A stretch of 64,000 nt of DNA from Acinetobacter bouvetii DSM 14964 = CIP 107468 (GCF_000368865.1 NZ_KB849727.1:489194-553193), one strand, 5' to 3'. Positions 8,673-16,743 are shown, numbered from the stretch's first letter. The notes: a model not told the origin generated them from the sequence alone. Numbers and translations: made by a program.

Positions 8673-9752
8673 TTATAAATCAATCACGAGATCGGACTGG
8701 GCCGAGTTCACGCAAATTTTCAATGCATTGCCAGGCTCTGAGTTTTGTGCGCCGTTCAGTAAATTTTTAGTTGCGCCTTCAGCCTTGTTGCACACGCATT
8801 TATTGCAGATGCCCATCCGGCAGCCATGTGTCGGCTTAAGATTCTGCTGTTCCAAGCCCGCTAAAATAGACTGGCCTTTTGGAATGCTGACCACTTTATT
8901 GGATTGCGTTAATGTAACATTCACAAAGCCAATATCGTCAGTTTGCGCAAGGCTCATACTGAATGCTTCACTTTTAAACACTTGCGCAGTTTGAGCAAAT
9001 AATTCTTCTGCTTTGCCAGAAAAGCCTGAAGGCCCGCAAGCAAAGACTGCGCTTTCCTCTAAATCTGCAATTTCAGCCGCATGAGCTTCATTCAAGCGCG
9101 CATCGTGATCCGCTTCTTGTGTATAGAAAATCTGAACACTGAAATTTGGGTTTATTTCCGCCCACTGTTCAAAAATCGCTTTAAACGCCGCATCTTCATA
9201 ATGCTTTACCCAATACATCAATTGGATCGGCTGTGCGTTGAGCTGATTGTTTTGGTTCAAGGATTTCAGCAAACTGTACATCGGCGTAATGCCGCTGCCT
9301 GCCGCCAGCAAAACCAAAGGTTTATCCATTGGAACGGTCATGTCACCGAATGGAATGCCAAATTCAAGAATATCGCCTGCTTTTGCCTGCTCTGTCAGCC
9401 ATGTGCTAACTTTGCCTGCTTCTACTTTTTTTACACTCAGCAGCACATGCTGATGATCCAATTGAGTCAAACTGTAAGTCCGTTCATAACGCACGCCATT
9501 GACCGTTACAAATATTGGATGATGCTGACCTGCTTCACCGAATTTAAAATGGCGGTTGACCTGCAAAGTCAAACTGACCATGTCATCCGCGGCAAATTCC
9601 TTATGCACGACTTTCGCCAAAGCTTGATTGCTTGACCAAAGCGGATTGAATTTCTGCAGCCAAAAATTGACAGCATTGAAGTCGATAACGCTTTCTGTAA
9701 AGAAACTCAAAGGCTGTTTCGTTTTCTGAAGTGCATGCATTGTCATAGACAT
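8673..9752 (-). CDS. ferredoxin reductase with C-terminal 2Fe-2S domain (desaturase electron donor)
   Basis: A 359-residue electron-transfer protein that passes electrons from NAD(P)H through FAD and a 2Fe-2S cluster, most likely to the desaturase encoded next to it. Visible elements are the FAD-binding RTYSLTQ near residue 110, the nucleotide-binding AAGSGITPMYSLLK, a terminal CGPSGF-type motif and a plant-type ferredoxin domain with CRMGICNKCVC plus a later Cys (LKICVNSA). Three candidate ATGs lie within five codons (MSMTM); the third codon has slightly better spacing from a GAG, so the start is uncertain by a few residues. Co-transcribed with the desaturase. Confidence 0.9.
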   Translation of the reverse strand: MSMTMHALQKTKQPLSFFTESVIDFNAVNFWLQKFNPLWSSNQALAKVVHKEFAADDMVSLTLQVNRHFKFGEAGQHHPIFVTVNGVRYERTYSLTQLDHQHVLLSVKKVEAGKVSTWLTEQAKAGDILEFGIPFGDMTVPMDKPLVLLAAGSGITPMYSLLKSLNQNNQLNAQPIQLMYWVKHYEDAAFKAIFEQWAEINPNFSVQIFYTQEADHDARLNEAHAAEIADLEESAVFACGPSGFSGKAEELFAQTAQVFKSEAFSMSLAQTDDIGFVNVTLTQSNKVVSIPKGQSILAGLEQQNLKPTHGCRMGICNKCVCNKAEGATKNLLNGAQNSEPGNALKICVNSAQSDLVIDL

Positions 9753-9774
9753 CTCATTGCGGTTTTATAATTAT

Positions 9775-9788
9775 TATACACATGTATA
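9775..9788. promoter_or_regulatory. candidate FabR/DesT-type operator
   Basis: TATACA-CA-TGTATA is a 6-bp perfect inverted repeat with a 2-base centre. It lies in the 107-base divergent gap between the desaturase-reductase operon and its TetR-family regulator. The TACA-nn-TGTA core is of the kind bound by FabR-type repressors. The surrounding sequence is very AT-rich, so some palindromy is expected by chance. Confidence 0.5.
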
Positions 9789-9859
9789 TATATTTGTATA
9801 TATATTCGTTCATTTTATCTAAACCCTACAAAAACTGTAAGCTTTTGCGATAATATGGT

Positions 9860-10576
9860 ATGGTTTCTAATCCCTTGAAAAATATGACTCCGTCTGCATT
9901 GAAAGCGAAAATAGGTACTATGCTCCAAGAACAAGCAATCCCTGAAACAAATGCTGTCCGCACAGTTGGCCGTAAAGCGACCATTACAAAAGAAGAACTG
10001 TTTCAAGCAGCATTGCATTTAATTGGTCCGCAAAAAAGCATCGCCTCATTGAGCCTGCGTGAAGTCGCACGGGAAGCCGGCATTGCGCCAAATAGCTTTT
10101 ACCGCCATTTCAAAGATATTGATGAGCTGGCTATTGAACTGATTGACCGTTCAGGCTTGGTGCTGCGTCAAATTCTGCATGAAGCGCGGCTGAAAGCATC
10201 TAAACAGAACAGTATTATCCGCAGTTCTGTTGAAGTCTTTATAGAGCAGCTCAATATTGATAAAGGCAATTTAAGCCTATTGCTGCGCGAAGGCTATACA
10301 GGTTCAGCATCGTACAAGCAGGCGGTCGAACGCCAGCTGAACTTTTTCCAGCAAGAGCTGAAAGAAGACCTGATTGTTCTGGAAAGGCTCAACCAAAGCA
10401 AATTGGCGCATCCGGACATTGTCGCCAAGGGCATTACGCAGCTGGTATTTAATATGGGCGCAAAAGTGATTGATTTGCCGGCAGATGAACGCAAAGAAGT
10501 GGCCGAACAAACCATGATTATGATTCGGATGATTCTGGAAGGCGCTCGCCATCTGGATGAAGCGAAGATTCGTTAG
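9860..10576 (+). CDS. TetR-family repressor, FabR/DesT-like
   Basis: A 238-residue TetR-family regulator. An unstructured N-terminus of about 40 residues precedes the helix-turn-helix (EELFQAALHLIG, then SLREVAREAGIAPNSFYRHFKDIDEL at about residues 75-100). The sequence after the HTH (ELIDRSGLVLRQIL) is typical of FabR, the regulator of unsaturated fatty acid synthesis. It is divergent from a desaturase and reductase pair, as DesT is in Pseudomonas, so I infer that it senses the acyl-CoA saturation ratio and represses that operon and perhaps itself. The start is ATG 9860; later in-frame ATGs before the HTH could shorten the tail. Confidence 0.88.
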   Translation: MVSNPLKNMTPSALKAKIGTMLQEQAIPETNAVRTVGRKATITKEELFQAALHLIGPQKSIASLSLREVAREAGIAPNSFYRHFKDIDELAIELIDRSGLVLRQILHEARLKASKQNSIIRSSVEVFIEQLNIDKGNLSLLLREGYTGSASYKQAVERQLNFFQQELKEDLIVLERLNQSKLAHPDIVAKGITQLVFNMGAKVIDLPADERKEVAEQTMIMIRMILEGARHLDEAKIR

Positions 10577-10594
10577 ATTGTAAATAGCGCAGCC

Positions 10595-11275
10595 TTAATG
10601 GATTAATCCAATCTGCTTGGCTGCGTGAATAGCTTTAGTTCTAGAATTCACAGCTAATTTCTGATAAATATTTTTTACATGCACATCTACCGTAAATTTT
10701 GAAATATTGAGTTCGGCACCAATTTCACGGTTGCTTAAGCCTGTTGCTACGCAAGCCAATATCTCCCTTTCTCTCGCTGATAAATTAAAATCATTTTTTT
10801 CATTTTGCTCTAATGATGGAATAGTAGTTGAGGTTAAATTTTTTAAAATTTTCTTTGCAATCACCGGATCAATAATTGCACCGCCATTTAGCATGGTCCG
10901 TATAGAGAACATGAGTTCAAAATCATCTTTTTCTTTCAAAACATAGCCTGTTGCACCCGCATGCAAAGCTTTATAAATAACATCGAATGTATTCCATGAA
11001 GAAAACACCATAATTGGAACAGTGCTTGCAATTTTATCCCGAATGCTTTGAATAAAATCAATACCGCTGCCATCAGGCAGATTTAAATCTACCAGCATAA
11101 ATTCAACTGGATTTGAACGGCAGATATTTTTAGCAAAATCAATTGTTTGAGAAAATAAAATATCCTGCTTTTCATAACCAAAACTTTCCAAAATGTTATA
11201 AATTCTAGACTGATGTGCTGGATCATCTTCCAGAATCAGTATTGGCTTAAGTAAAGGGAAGTTCAGATTCAGCAT
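10595..11275 (-). CDS. NarL/FixJ-family response regulator (orphan)
   Basis: A 226-residue two-component response regulator. The N-terminal receiver has the acidic pocket E16-D17-D18, the phospho-acceptor D63 in LVDLNLPDG, and the conserved Lys in GYVLKEKDD near residue 112. The C-terminal LuxR-type HTH (LSAREREILACVATGLSNREI, then TVDVHVKNIYQKL) is complete. No histidine kinase lies nearby. A 13/18 match to the 18-bp inverted repeat found in front of the neighbouring pilus and cystatin-like genes lies 54 bases upstream of its start. I infer that it may regulate that cluster and itself; this is untested. Confidence 0.93.
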   Translation of the reverse strand: MLNLNFPLLKPILILEDDPAHQSRIYNILESFGYEKQDILFSQTIDFAKNICRSNPVEFMLVDLNLPDGSGIDFIQSIRDKIASTVPIMVFSSWNTFDVIYKALHAGATGYVLKEKDDFELMFSIRTMLNGGAIIDPVIAKKILKNLTSTTIPSLEQNEKNDFNLSAREREILACVATGLSNREIGAELNISKFTVDVHVKNIYQKLAVNSRTKAIHAAKQIGLIH

Positions 11276-11328
11276 TTTACTGTCCGATATATTTTTTTAT
11301 ATTTTTTGCTATATTTTGTAAAATTCCT

Positions 11329-11346
11329 ATCCCTAGAATTGGGGAT
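11329..11346. promoter_or_regulatory. degenerate copy of the 18-bp inverted-repeat site, upstream of the response regulator
   Basis: ATCCCTAGAATTGGGGAT matches 13 of 18 positions of the perfect site at 12031-12048. It keeps the ATnCCT...GGnAT inverted-repeat frame and lies 54 bases before the response-regulator start, where an autoregulatory site would be expected. Confidence 0.4.
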
Positions 11347-11376
11347 TTATTGATTAGGCATTCACTCTTTTTTTAG

Positions 11377-11535
11377 ATAATTTTTAGCAGCTTAGCAAGC
11401 CAAAAGGCGGAAATTCAACTGAACAGCTTAGGCGGATTCTCGCGTGTCGCCGCATTGAATCATGACTGGGCTAGAAAGGCCTTTTTCCAAATAGAAACTT
11501 TATTAAAAAAATATCAGGCTGCTGTACAGTTCTGA
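11377..11535 (+). pseudogene. unidentified gene-end remnant
   Basis: An open stretch of 52 codons runs from a stop at 11374 to TGA at 11533-11535, reading ...LGGFSRVAALNHDWARKAFFQIETLLKKYQAAVQF with a protein-like amphipathic helix at the end. It has no start codon or ribosome-binding site. I do not recognise the family. It looks like the 3' end of a lost gene inside the 328-base gap between the response regulator and the cystatin-like gene. Confidence 0.3.
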
Positions 11536-11558
11536 TTTTTTATGCAGCTCAGCGGATC

Positions 11559-11594
11559 AGAAATACTAAAAGCTGCGCAGCCTTTAGTATTTCT
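11559..11594 (-). terminator. hairpin terminator of the cystatin-like gene
   Basis: The arms AGAAATACTAAA and TTTAGTATTTCT enclose a GCTG/CAGC inner stem. It starts 10 bases past the stop codon of the minus-strand cystatin-like gene. There is no long T run, so terminator strength is uncertain. Confidence 0.65.
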
Positions 11595-11603
11595 TCAAGC
11601 AGC

Positions 11604-11885
11604 TTACTTGATTGGCAGCGTATCGTAGAAGCCTTCCAATACTGCAGCGCCTTCCAGCGGTTTAAAAACTAAAGCCCACTTAGTTGTATTAACAGCATTC
11701 GGGTAAATTGGCTTAACTTCCACCTCAAAGCAGTAATGCGTTCCAGCAACAACCTGCTCATAATAAGCCGTTAAGGTATATTCACAGCCCAGAAGCTTTG
11801 AAAAAATTTCATCAAATGTTTTCCATACTGGACTGCCCAACAGTGGAGTTTTTTTCGCACTCCAAGCGCCAACTGCATGATTCAT
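11604..11885 (-). CDS. small cystatin-like protein (QVVAG motif)
   Basis: A 93-residue protein with no signal peptide, starting at ATG 11885 behind AAGGAAA. Residues 44-48 read QVVAG and continue THYCFEVEV, the same pattern as the first hairpin loop of stefin/cystatin cysteine-protease inhibitors (QxVxG followed by a beta strand). An N-terminal AVGAW and an upstream helix-like stretch (VWKTFDEIFSKLL) before the motif also fit the cystatin order of N-terminal glycine, helix, QxVxG hairpin. Function in this bacterium is unknown. The gene is divergent from the pilus cluster and shares with it the inverted-repeat sites at 11984 and 12031, so co-regulation is likely. Confidence 0.65.
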   Translation of the reverse strand: MNHAVGAWSAKKTPLLGSPVWKTFDEIFSKLLGCEYTLTAYYEQVVAGTHYCFEVEVKPIYPNAVNTTKWALVFKPLEGAAVLEGFYDTLPIK

Positions 11886-11983
11886 AATATTTTCCTTGTT
11901 ATCATAATGCTTTATAAGCGTTAAATACTGCCTGATGGAATACTTAACGCTTATTTTTATAGTCATTTTAATTTTTCATGGGC

Positions 11984-12001
11984 ATACCTAAAAATAAGTA
12001 T
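11984..12001. promoter_or_regulatory. 18-bp inverted-repeat site, copy upstream of the cystatin-like gene
   Basis: ATACCTAAAAATAAGTAT matches the perfect site at 12031-12048 at 15 of 18 positions. Its first base is 99 bases upstream of the cystatin-like start, and the two sites are 47 bases apart centre to centre. Confidence 0.55.
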
Positions 12002-12030
12002 TTTTCATGCGGGCCGAAAATTCATGATAT

Positions 12031-12048
12031 ATACCTAAATTTAGGTAT
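12031..12048. promoter_or_regulatory. perfect 18-bp palindrome, candidate NarL-type operator
   Basis: ATACCTAAATTTAGGTAT is its own reverse complement. The inner 16 bases can be read as two 7-mers around 2 bases (TACCTAA-AT-TTAGGTA), the 7-2-7 layout bound by NarL-type regulators. It lies 65 bases before the first pilin-like gene, in the divergent gap with the cystatin-like gene. Confidence 0.65.
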
Positions 12049-12112
12049 CGCTAAAACTGCATTGCAGCAGCATAGTTTCACTTACTATGAAATAAGTTAA
12101 AGCTGACTGCTC

Positions 12113-12598
12113 ATGCTCAAAATTAAAAATTTAGCTTTTTTAAGCGCAATACTCAGCTGCACGTTTACATTGAACAGCTACGCCGACAACTGCACCGTTA
12201 CGGCGCCAGTCACAAATGTTAATTTAAATTACGCTCAAGCTGGGCGCGTATCTGCAAATTTTAAAAATTGTAAAATTCGAGTGCGCCCTTCTTTTCAATG
12301 GTCTAATCCCGCAGGCAATAGTTCAGTCTTCCGTTTAGACGGCAAACCCGATGTTTATATTCCGGTCAGCTTCTATTCCAGAATCGGAGGAGATTGGGAT
12401 GGCAACTATCCTGTCGTAGGTGCATCAATGACCGCCGCAAATGCTTATGCAGATTTCAACGTCCACTTCAACAGCTCAAGCCAAACCAAAAACCTGAACA
12501 CTTATGCAGAACTTTCTTCCTCTCACTATAAAGATTTAGCACAATATCCAGTCGGCACTTACAGAGCCAGCCTCACTTTATCCGCAGTTGAATGGTAG
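12113..12598 (+). CDS. secreted pilin-like subunit
   Basis: A 161-residue exported protein with signal peptide cleavage predicted after NSYA (mature DNCTVTAPV...). It has paired cysteines (DNC and NCKI), an Ig-like beta-rich pattern and the closing PVGTYRASLTLSAVEW. That ending is what is expected of the C-terminal strand of chaperone-usher subunits, in particular the spore-coat-U-like subunits of archaic pili. It is the first gene of a pilus cluster (second subunit, chaperone, usher). It is a single domain, so it is not an obvious two-domain tip adhesin. The ribosome-binding site is weak. Which of the two subunits builds the shaft is unknown. Confidence 0.7.
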   Translation: MLKIKNLAFLSAILSCTFTLNSYADNCTVTAPVTNVNLNYAQAGRVSANFKNCKIRVRPSFQWSNPAGNSSVFRLDGKPDVYIPVSFYSRIGGDWDGNYPVVGASMTAANAYADFNVHFNSSSQTKNLNTYAELSSSHYKDLAQYPVGTYRASLTLSAVEW

Positions 12599-12684
12599 CG
12601 CTGCGTCATTCAATATTAAGGTTTTGGGTTATTAGGTTTTATTCATCAGGCTGATGATCAAACAATGCGCCGAATGAATTCAAA

Positions 12685-12702
12685 ATACCTAAATTTAGTT
12701 AT
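12685..12702. promoter_or_regulatory. 18-bp inverted-repeat site upstream of second pilin gene
   Basis: ATACCTAAATTTAGTTAT matches 17 of 18 bases of the perfect site at 12031-12048. It lies 111 bases before the second subunit gene, suggesting separate regulated transcription of that gene. Confidence 0.6.
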
Positions 12703-12812
12703 TCCCTAAAAATCATTCAAATCTAAACTCAATCATATATTTAACATTTTATAAATATATTTTTATTCAGCTATAACACAGCCCGTTTTTTAAGCCTTGG
12801 GAAATTAAAAAC

Positions 12813-13304
12813 ATGAAATTACTATTCAAACTAACCAGCGCCTTGCTGCTTGGAACAAGCGCTTTTGCAGCGCATGCAGCAACACAAAGTGTCACTGTGC
12901 AGTATACATTGACTGTTCCAACCGCATGTACGCTCTCCAAAGCCGGCACGACAGTTGCAAAGTCGCTGCCAGTTGATGGCACGCCTGTAAACGAAACTTT
13001 CAGCGTCATGTGCAATGCGGATTATACAATTTCGGCCCAAACCAAGAACTCTAGCGGTTCTGTAAATCAATCATGGCTGCGCTATGCCGGCCCTAAAGGA
13101 ACCTCACTTATTTCATATCCAATTACCTTATCCAGCCCTTTACGCAATGTGCCTGTGAATAATGCGGCAGGCACTAAAGTTACAGCGGGGCTGTCAGCCA
13201 CGCCTGAAATTTACACATTAACCGCAAGCGCTCCAGCTTTTTCGCTGTCCTCATTACTTGCAACAGACTACACCGACGAAGTTACGATTGAAATATCCTA
13301 TTAA
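12813..13304 (+). CDS. chaperone-usher pilin subunit (spore-coat-U-like)
   Basis: A 163-residue exported subunit; the signal peptide ends in AAHA and the mature part begins ATQSVTVQYTL. Cysteines at TACTLS and VMCNA would form the disulfide typical of this fold, and the end, DEVTIEISY, matches the beta-rich C-terminal strand donated to the next subunit. It has its own upstream regulatory site (12685) and a strong hairpin just downstream, so it is probably the abundant shaft subunit. The ribosome-binding site is GGGAA before ATG 12813. No two-domain adhesin is found in the cluster. Confidence 0.8.
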   Translation: MKLLFKLTSALLLGTSAFAAHAATQSVTVQYTLTVPTACTLSKAGTTVAKSLPVDGTPVNETFSVMCNADYTISAQTKNSSGSVNQSWLRYAGPKGTSLISYPITLSSPLRNVPVNNAAGTKVTAGLSATPEIYTLTASAPAFSLSSLLATDYTDEVTIEISY

Positions 13305-13313
13305 TTGGTTTTA

Positions 13314-13346
13314 TTAAGAAACATAAATTCATTTTATGTTTCTTAA
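13314..13346 (+). terminator. hairpin after the pilin gene
   Basis: A perfect 14-bp inverted repeat (TTAAGAAACATAAA and its complement, 5-base loop) starts 9 bases after the pilin stop codon. It lacks a clean T run. It may stabilise the pilin mRNA or partly terminate transcription so that less chaperone and usher are made. The rest of the gap to 13609 holds no gene; AGGGGA precedes the chaperone start. Confidence 0.6.
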
Positions 13347-13609
13347 CTTATGTATTTTTAAGCCATGCTGCCTCAAAATATTTTAGCTGGCAAGCCTGTA
13401 ATTGAACCGAACTGATTTTAAATAAATCATCTGAAGTCATGAGTAAATTAAATCTGCGCTGCGGAATGTTTAATTTATTTTGTTTATAAAATCATATACT
13501 TCCATCAAGCCGATTCATTCTCCCGAAGGGCTTTTTATGTGCCAGAAAAGACCTGCAGCTGTTTTTGAATTGCTTTGATTTTTAGATTTATTAGGGGAAA
13601 AAAGAATAA

Positions 13610-14338
13610 ATGCCTTCCATCTTGAACAAATTATCGTGCCTGCTTATTGCTTCAATCGGGGCAGTCAGCATCCCCGCACATGCTGATTTGTCTATTTTTC
13701 CAATCAAGCTTTTCATCACTGGCGATAATGGGCAGCGCACAACCACGATGAATGTGATTTCTTCAAATGAAGAACCGCCGCAAAGCTATGAAGTTCATGT
13801 ATTCCGCTGGACGCAGGATGACAAGGGCCATGAACTCTTAACTCCAGATACAGAGTTGATGATCAATCCGCTTACTTTTATGCTTGAACCGAACAGCAAG
13901 CGCATTATCCGCATGGGGTTCAAGCAGCCTATTGCGTCCATGCAGCTGCAGCAAGAAGCCGCCTGGCGGATCAAATTTATTCCCCTTCCTGATGCCGAGA
14001 AAGCTAAAGGCTTAAAATATGCTTACAGTTTTAATGTCCCATTATTTGCTGGTACGAACTTTAAGCCTGAGATGTCTTTTCAGCTGGCGAAAAACAATAA
14101 AAATCAGCCAGTGCTGCTGGCAAAAAATTCAGGTACCGCCCATTTTCAAATCACGGGTTTCAAACTACAGAATGCTGCTGGAAAAGAAATTTTTAATTCC
14201 CAAGAACTGAAGTATGTTTTGCCGCATAAACAAGTTGCATTTGATTTAAATACATTGGCTGTTAAGCCTGATTCAAACCTTAAGCTTATTGTTCAAACAG
14301 CAGACTCTAAAACACTGCAATTTGATGTGTCGGAGTAA
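13610..14338 (+). CDS. periplasmic pilus chaperone
   Basis: A 242-residue periplasmic chaperone with a signal peptide ending IPAHA. It has the two-domain Ig-like layout of PapD-family chaperones: an N-terminal SIFPIKLFI strand, NVISSNEEPPQSYEVHVFRW, and the ILEPNSKRIIRMGF-like stretch (here MLEPNSKRIIRMGF), then the FNVPLFAGTNF hinge. These proteins cap pilin subunits by donor-strand complementation and deliver them to the usher. AGGGGA precedes the ATG. Its stop codon overlaps the usher start (TAATG), so the two are translationally coupled. No copy of the 18-bp site is seen directly upstream. Confidence 0.9.
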   Translation: MPSILNKLSCLLIASIGAVSIPAHADLSIFPIKLFITGDNGQRTTTMNVISSNEEPPQSYEVHVFRWTQDDKGHELLTPDTELMINPLTFMLEPNSKRIIRMGFKQPIASMQLQQEAAWRIKFIPLPDAEKAKGLKYAYSFNVPLFAGTNFKPEMSFQLAKNNKNQPVLLAKNSGTAHFQITGFKLQNAAGKEIFNSQELKYVLPHKQVAFDLNTLAVKPDSNLKLIVQTADSKTLQFDVSE

Positions 14339-16728
14339 TGACAATGCTGATAAGACAATTATGCAAGATCCGCAAATCCCCGCCTGTGCTGATCCTGCTG
14401 CTGTGCTGCATTCAGTTAGAACATACGCAAGCGCAGGACGTTTCGCCTGCATCCGTAGCAAAGCCGCCTGTAAGCAGCCCAAATTCAGAAAATGCAATTT
14501 TGGGGCTTTGGATTAATGGTGTAGACCTGAAGCAGGATGCATTTATTTTAAGGGAAAACGGCCAGACCTATATCGAATGCAGCCTTTTAAAGGGCGGATT
14601 TGTCGATATATCCAAATTTATCCATTTAAATAAAGACAATCTGCAATATTGTTTAATTGACCGCCCGGATATCAGCAGTCAAATGGATGAACAGCATCAA
14701 TTATTCAAGCTCAGCATTCCTGCGCAATATATGCTGGCGCAAAAGCTGTCATCTCAGCAGCCATACCTGCCGGATCTGCCCAATTTAGGCGGTTTTGTAA
14801 ACTACAATCTCTATTTTCAAGATGGGGATTTTAATAAGCAGGCAAATGCCTCTACAGACTTAAATCTCTTCTGGAAAAATATACTCTTCAACAGCAGCCA
14901 TGTTTTCCGGAAAAACTATAATCATGAGCAGGCTAATGTCCAGAACAGCAGCCGTTTAAATACCTCATTGAGTTTTGAGTTTCCAAAACAGATGAGCAGT
15001 TTAAAACTGGGCGATAATATCAGCACCTATACCGGCTTAAACCAGTCCTTCTATTTTGGCGGATTCAGCTTTGGCACCAACTTTACCAGCCGCCCCAATT
15101 ATATCTATTGGAACACACCCTCGATTGAAGGCAGCGCGCTGACTCAATCCAGCGTCGATTTAATTATTAATGGCACACAAGCCTATAATGCCAAAGTCAA
15201 TCCAGGCCAGTTCAATATAGACAGCAATCTTGGCTTTAATGGCCTCGGCAATGCTGAAATTGTCGTAAAGGACATACTAGGCAATACAACGGTTAAAAGC
15301 ATACCGATCTTTGTCAATCAGCGCCTGCTGCGCCCCGGATTGACGGATTATAATATTTCCGCCGGCAAGCTCCGCTATAACTATGCCTATGATGACAATG
15401 ATTACCGCGACTGGTTCGGAAGCGCCTATATCCGCAGAGGCATCAGCTCATCCACGACATTGGGCGCTGTTGCCGACTACAGCAAAAAACTGGAAAGCGC
15501 CGGGCTGTTATGGAGTCAGTATCTGTATAAGCTTGGCTTGCTGGAAGTGAATTCTTCCTATAGCCATGCAGATGGCCTCGGTTTAGAAGGCTATACCGTC
15601 AATACTGAATTTAAGCGTGATACGCAATCGTACAGTATTGGCTTGCGCGCTCAGTATTACAGCCCAGAATTCCGCATGCTGGGTTTAGATGACTATACAG
15701 CCAGTTACCTGCCTAAACAGGAAAGCCAAATCTACTTATCCAGAAATCAAATTCCATTCATTAACAACTTATCGTTAAGCTATGTTGAAAGAAAATACCG
15801 CGAAGGCACTGACCGGCAGGATCAGCGGATTTTCAACTTAAGAACCAGCCAATCCCTCGCAAAAGGGCTTTTTGGCAGCTTCGGCGTGGCCTATGATGCA
15901 GAAAGCGGCGACCGCGCCAGTGTCGATTTGATGCTGAGCTATAACTTTGATGACCGCAAGCATTCCGTCACCTTCTCACAGCATGATGATGACGAGACCA
16001 GCCTGCAGTTCAACAAGTATTCTTATGAAAACACAGGTTTTGACTACACGGTCGGCGCAAGCCGCTCACATGATGTATATTCCGGCAATCTCAGTACACG
16101 CTTTAAAACCAACGCCGGCGACTTGAATTTACAGTATTTGCAAACAGATGATCAAAAATATTACACCGCAAGCTATATGGGGTCACTCGTTTGGCTGGGC
16201 AATCGCTTTGACCTGAGCAAATACATCAACAACAGCTTTTCGCTCGTCCGCTTAGAAAATACGCCAAACATTGATGTGTACAGCAATGGCTCATATATAG
16301 GAAAAACCGATAAAAATGGGGAGATTTTCAGCTACAACTTAGCAGGCTATACCAAAAACAGCATTGCCTTTGATGAAAGCCAAGTCGGCATTGATGCCAA
16401 TATTGCCGAAACATTCCATACCTTTATGCCAATGAATCAGCGCGGCTACATCGTTGATTTTCCAATTAGCAATCATCAAAGCAGAGATGTAACCTTCAGG
16501 TTTATTGATGTAAATCAGCAGGCTTTAGCCAGTGGCAGCGTGGTCCATATTTTAGGCATTCCAAATGCGAAATATCCGATTGCCAGCAGCAGTCTCGTTA
16601 CATTCTATGACTTGATGCCTAGAGATTACAGTTTGGAAGTTCAAACTGCGGATAAAGTCTGTAAAAGTGAATTTACCTTGGGTCCCGATACAAAGGTCGA
16701 TGAGCCAATTACCCTCACTTGCCAATAA
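14338..16728 (+). CDS. outer-membrane pilus usher
   Basis: A 796-residue outer-membrane usher that forms the secretion pore and assembly platform of a chaperone-usher pilus. An exported N-terminal domain (LWINGVDLKQDAFILRENGQTYIECSLL) is followed by a long beta-barrel and plug region (SSVDLIINGTQAYNAKVNPGQF is the typical plug-domain strand) and a C-terminal domain ending ITLTCQ with two Cys. Length and gene order resemble Csu-type archaic systems. The start, ATG 14338, overlaps the chaperone stop. No subunit or tip-adhesin gene follows: the next gene is convergent and the terminator is 16 bases downstream. Confidence 0.9.
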   Translation: MTMLIRQLCKIRKSPPVLILLLCCIQLEHTQAQDVSPASVAKPPVSSPNSENAILGLWINGVDLKQDAFILRENGQTYIECSLLKGGFVDISKFIHLNKDNLQYCLIDRPDISSQMDEQHQLFKLSIPAQYMLAQKLSSQQPYLPDLPNLGGFVNYNLYFQDGDFNKQANASTDLNLFWKNILFNSSHVFRKNYNHEQANVQNSSRLNTSLSFEFPKQMSSLKLGDNISTYTGLNQSFYFGGFSFGTNFTSRPNYIYWNTPSIEGSALTQSSVDLIINGTQAYNAKVNPGQFNIDSNLGFNGLGNAEIVVKDILGNTTVKSIPIFVNQRLLRPGLTDYNISAGKLRYNYAYDDNDYRDWFGSAYIRRGISSSTTLGAVADYSKKLESAGLLWSQYLYKLGLLEVNSSYSHADGLGLEGYTVNTEFKRDTQSYSIGLRAQYYSPEFRMLGLDDYTASYLPKQESQIYLSRNQIPFINNLSLSYVERKYREGTDRQDQRIFNLRTSQSLAKGLFGSFGVAYDAESGDRASVDLMLSYNFDDRKHSVTFSQHDDDETSLQFNKYSYENTGFDYTVGASRSHDVYSGNLSTRFKTNAGDLNLQYLQTDDQKYYTASYMGSLVWLGNRFDLSKYINNSFSLVRLENTPNIDVYSNGSYIGKTDKNGEIFSYNLAGYTKNSIAFDESQVGIDANIAETFHTFMPMNQRGYIVDFPISNHQSRDVTFRFIDVNQQALASGSVVHILGIPNAKYPIASSSLVTFYDLMPRDYSLEVQTADKVCKSEFTLGPDTKVDEPITLTCQ

Positions 16729-16743
16729 CACTCAAAAAACATT

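Noticed and set aside
13512..13545. CCCGAAGGG-CTTTTT as a terminator before the chaperone gene
   Set aside because: The stem is only three to four base pairs, too weak to call.
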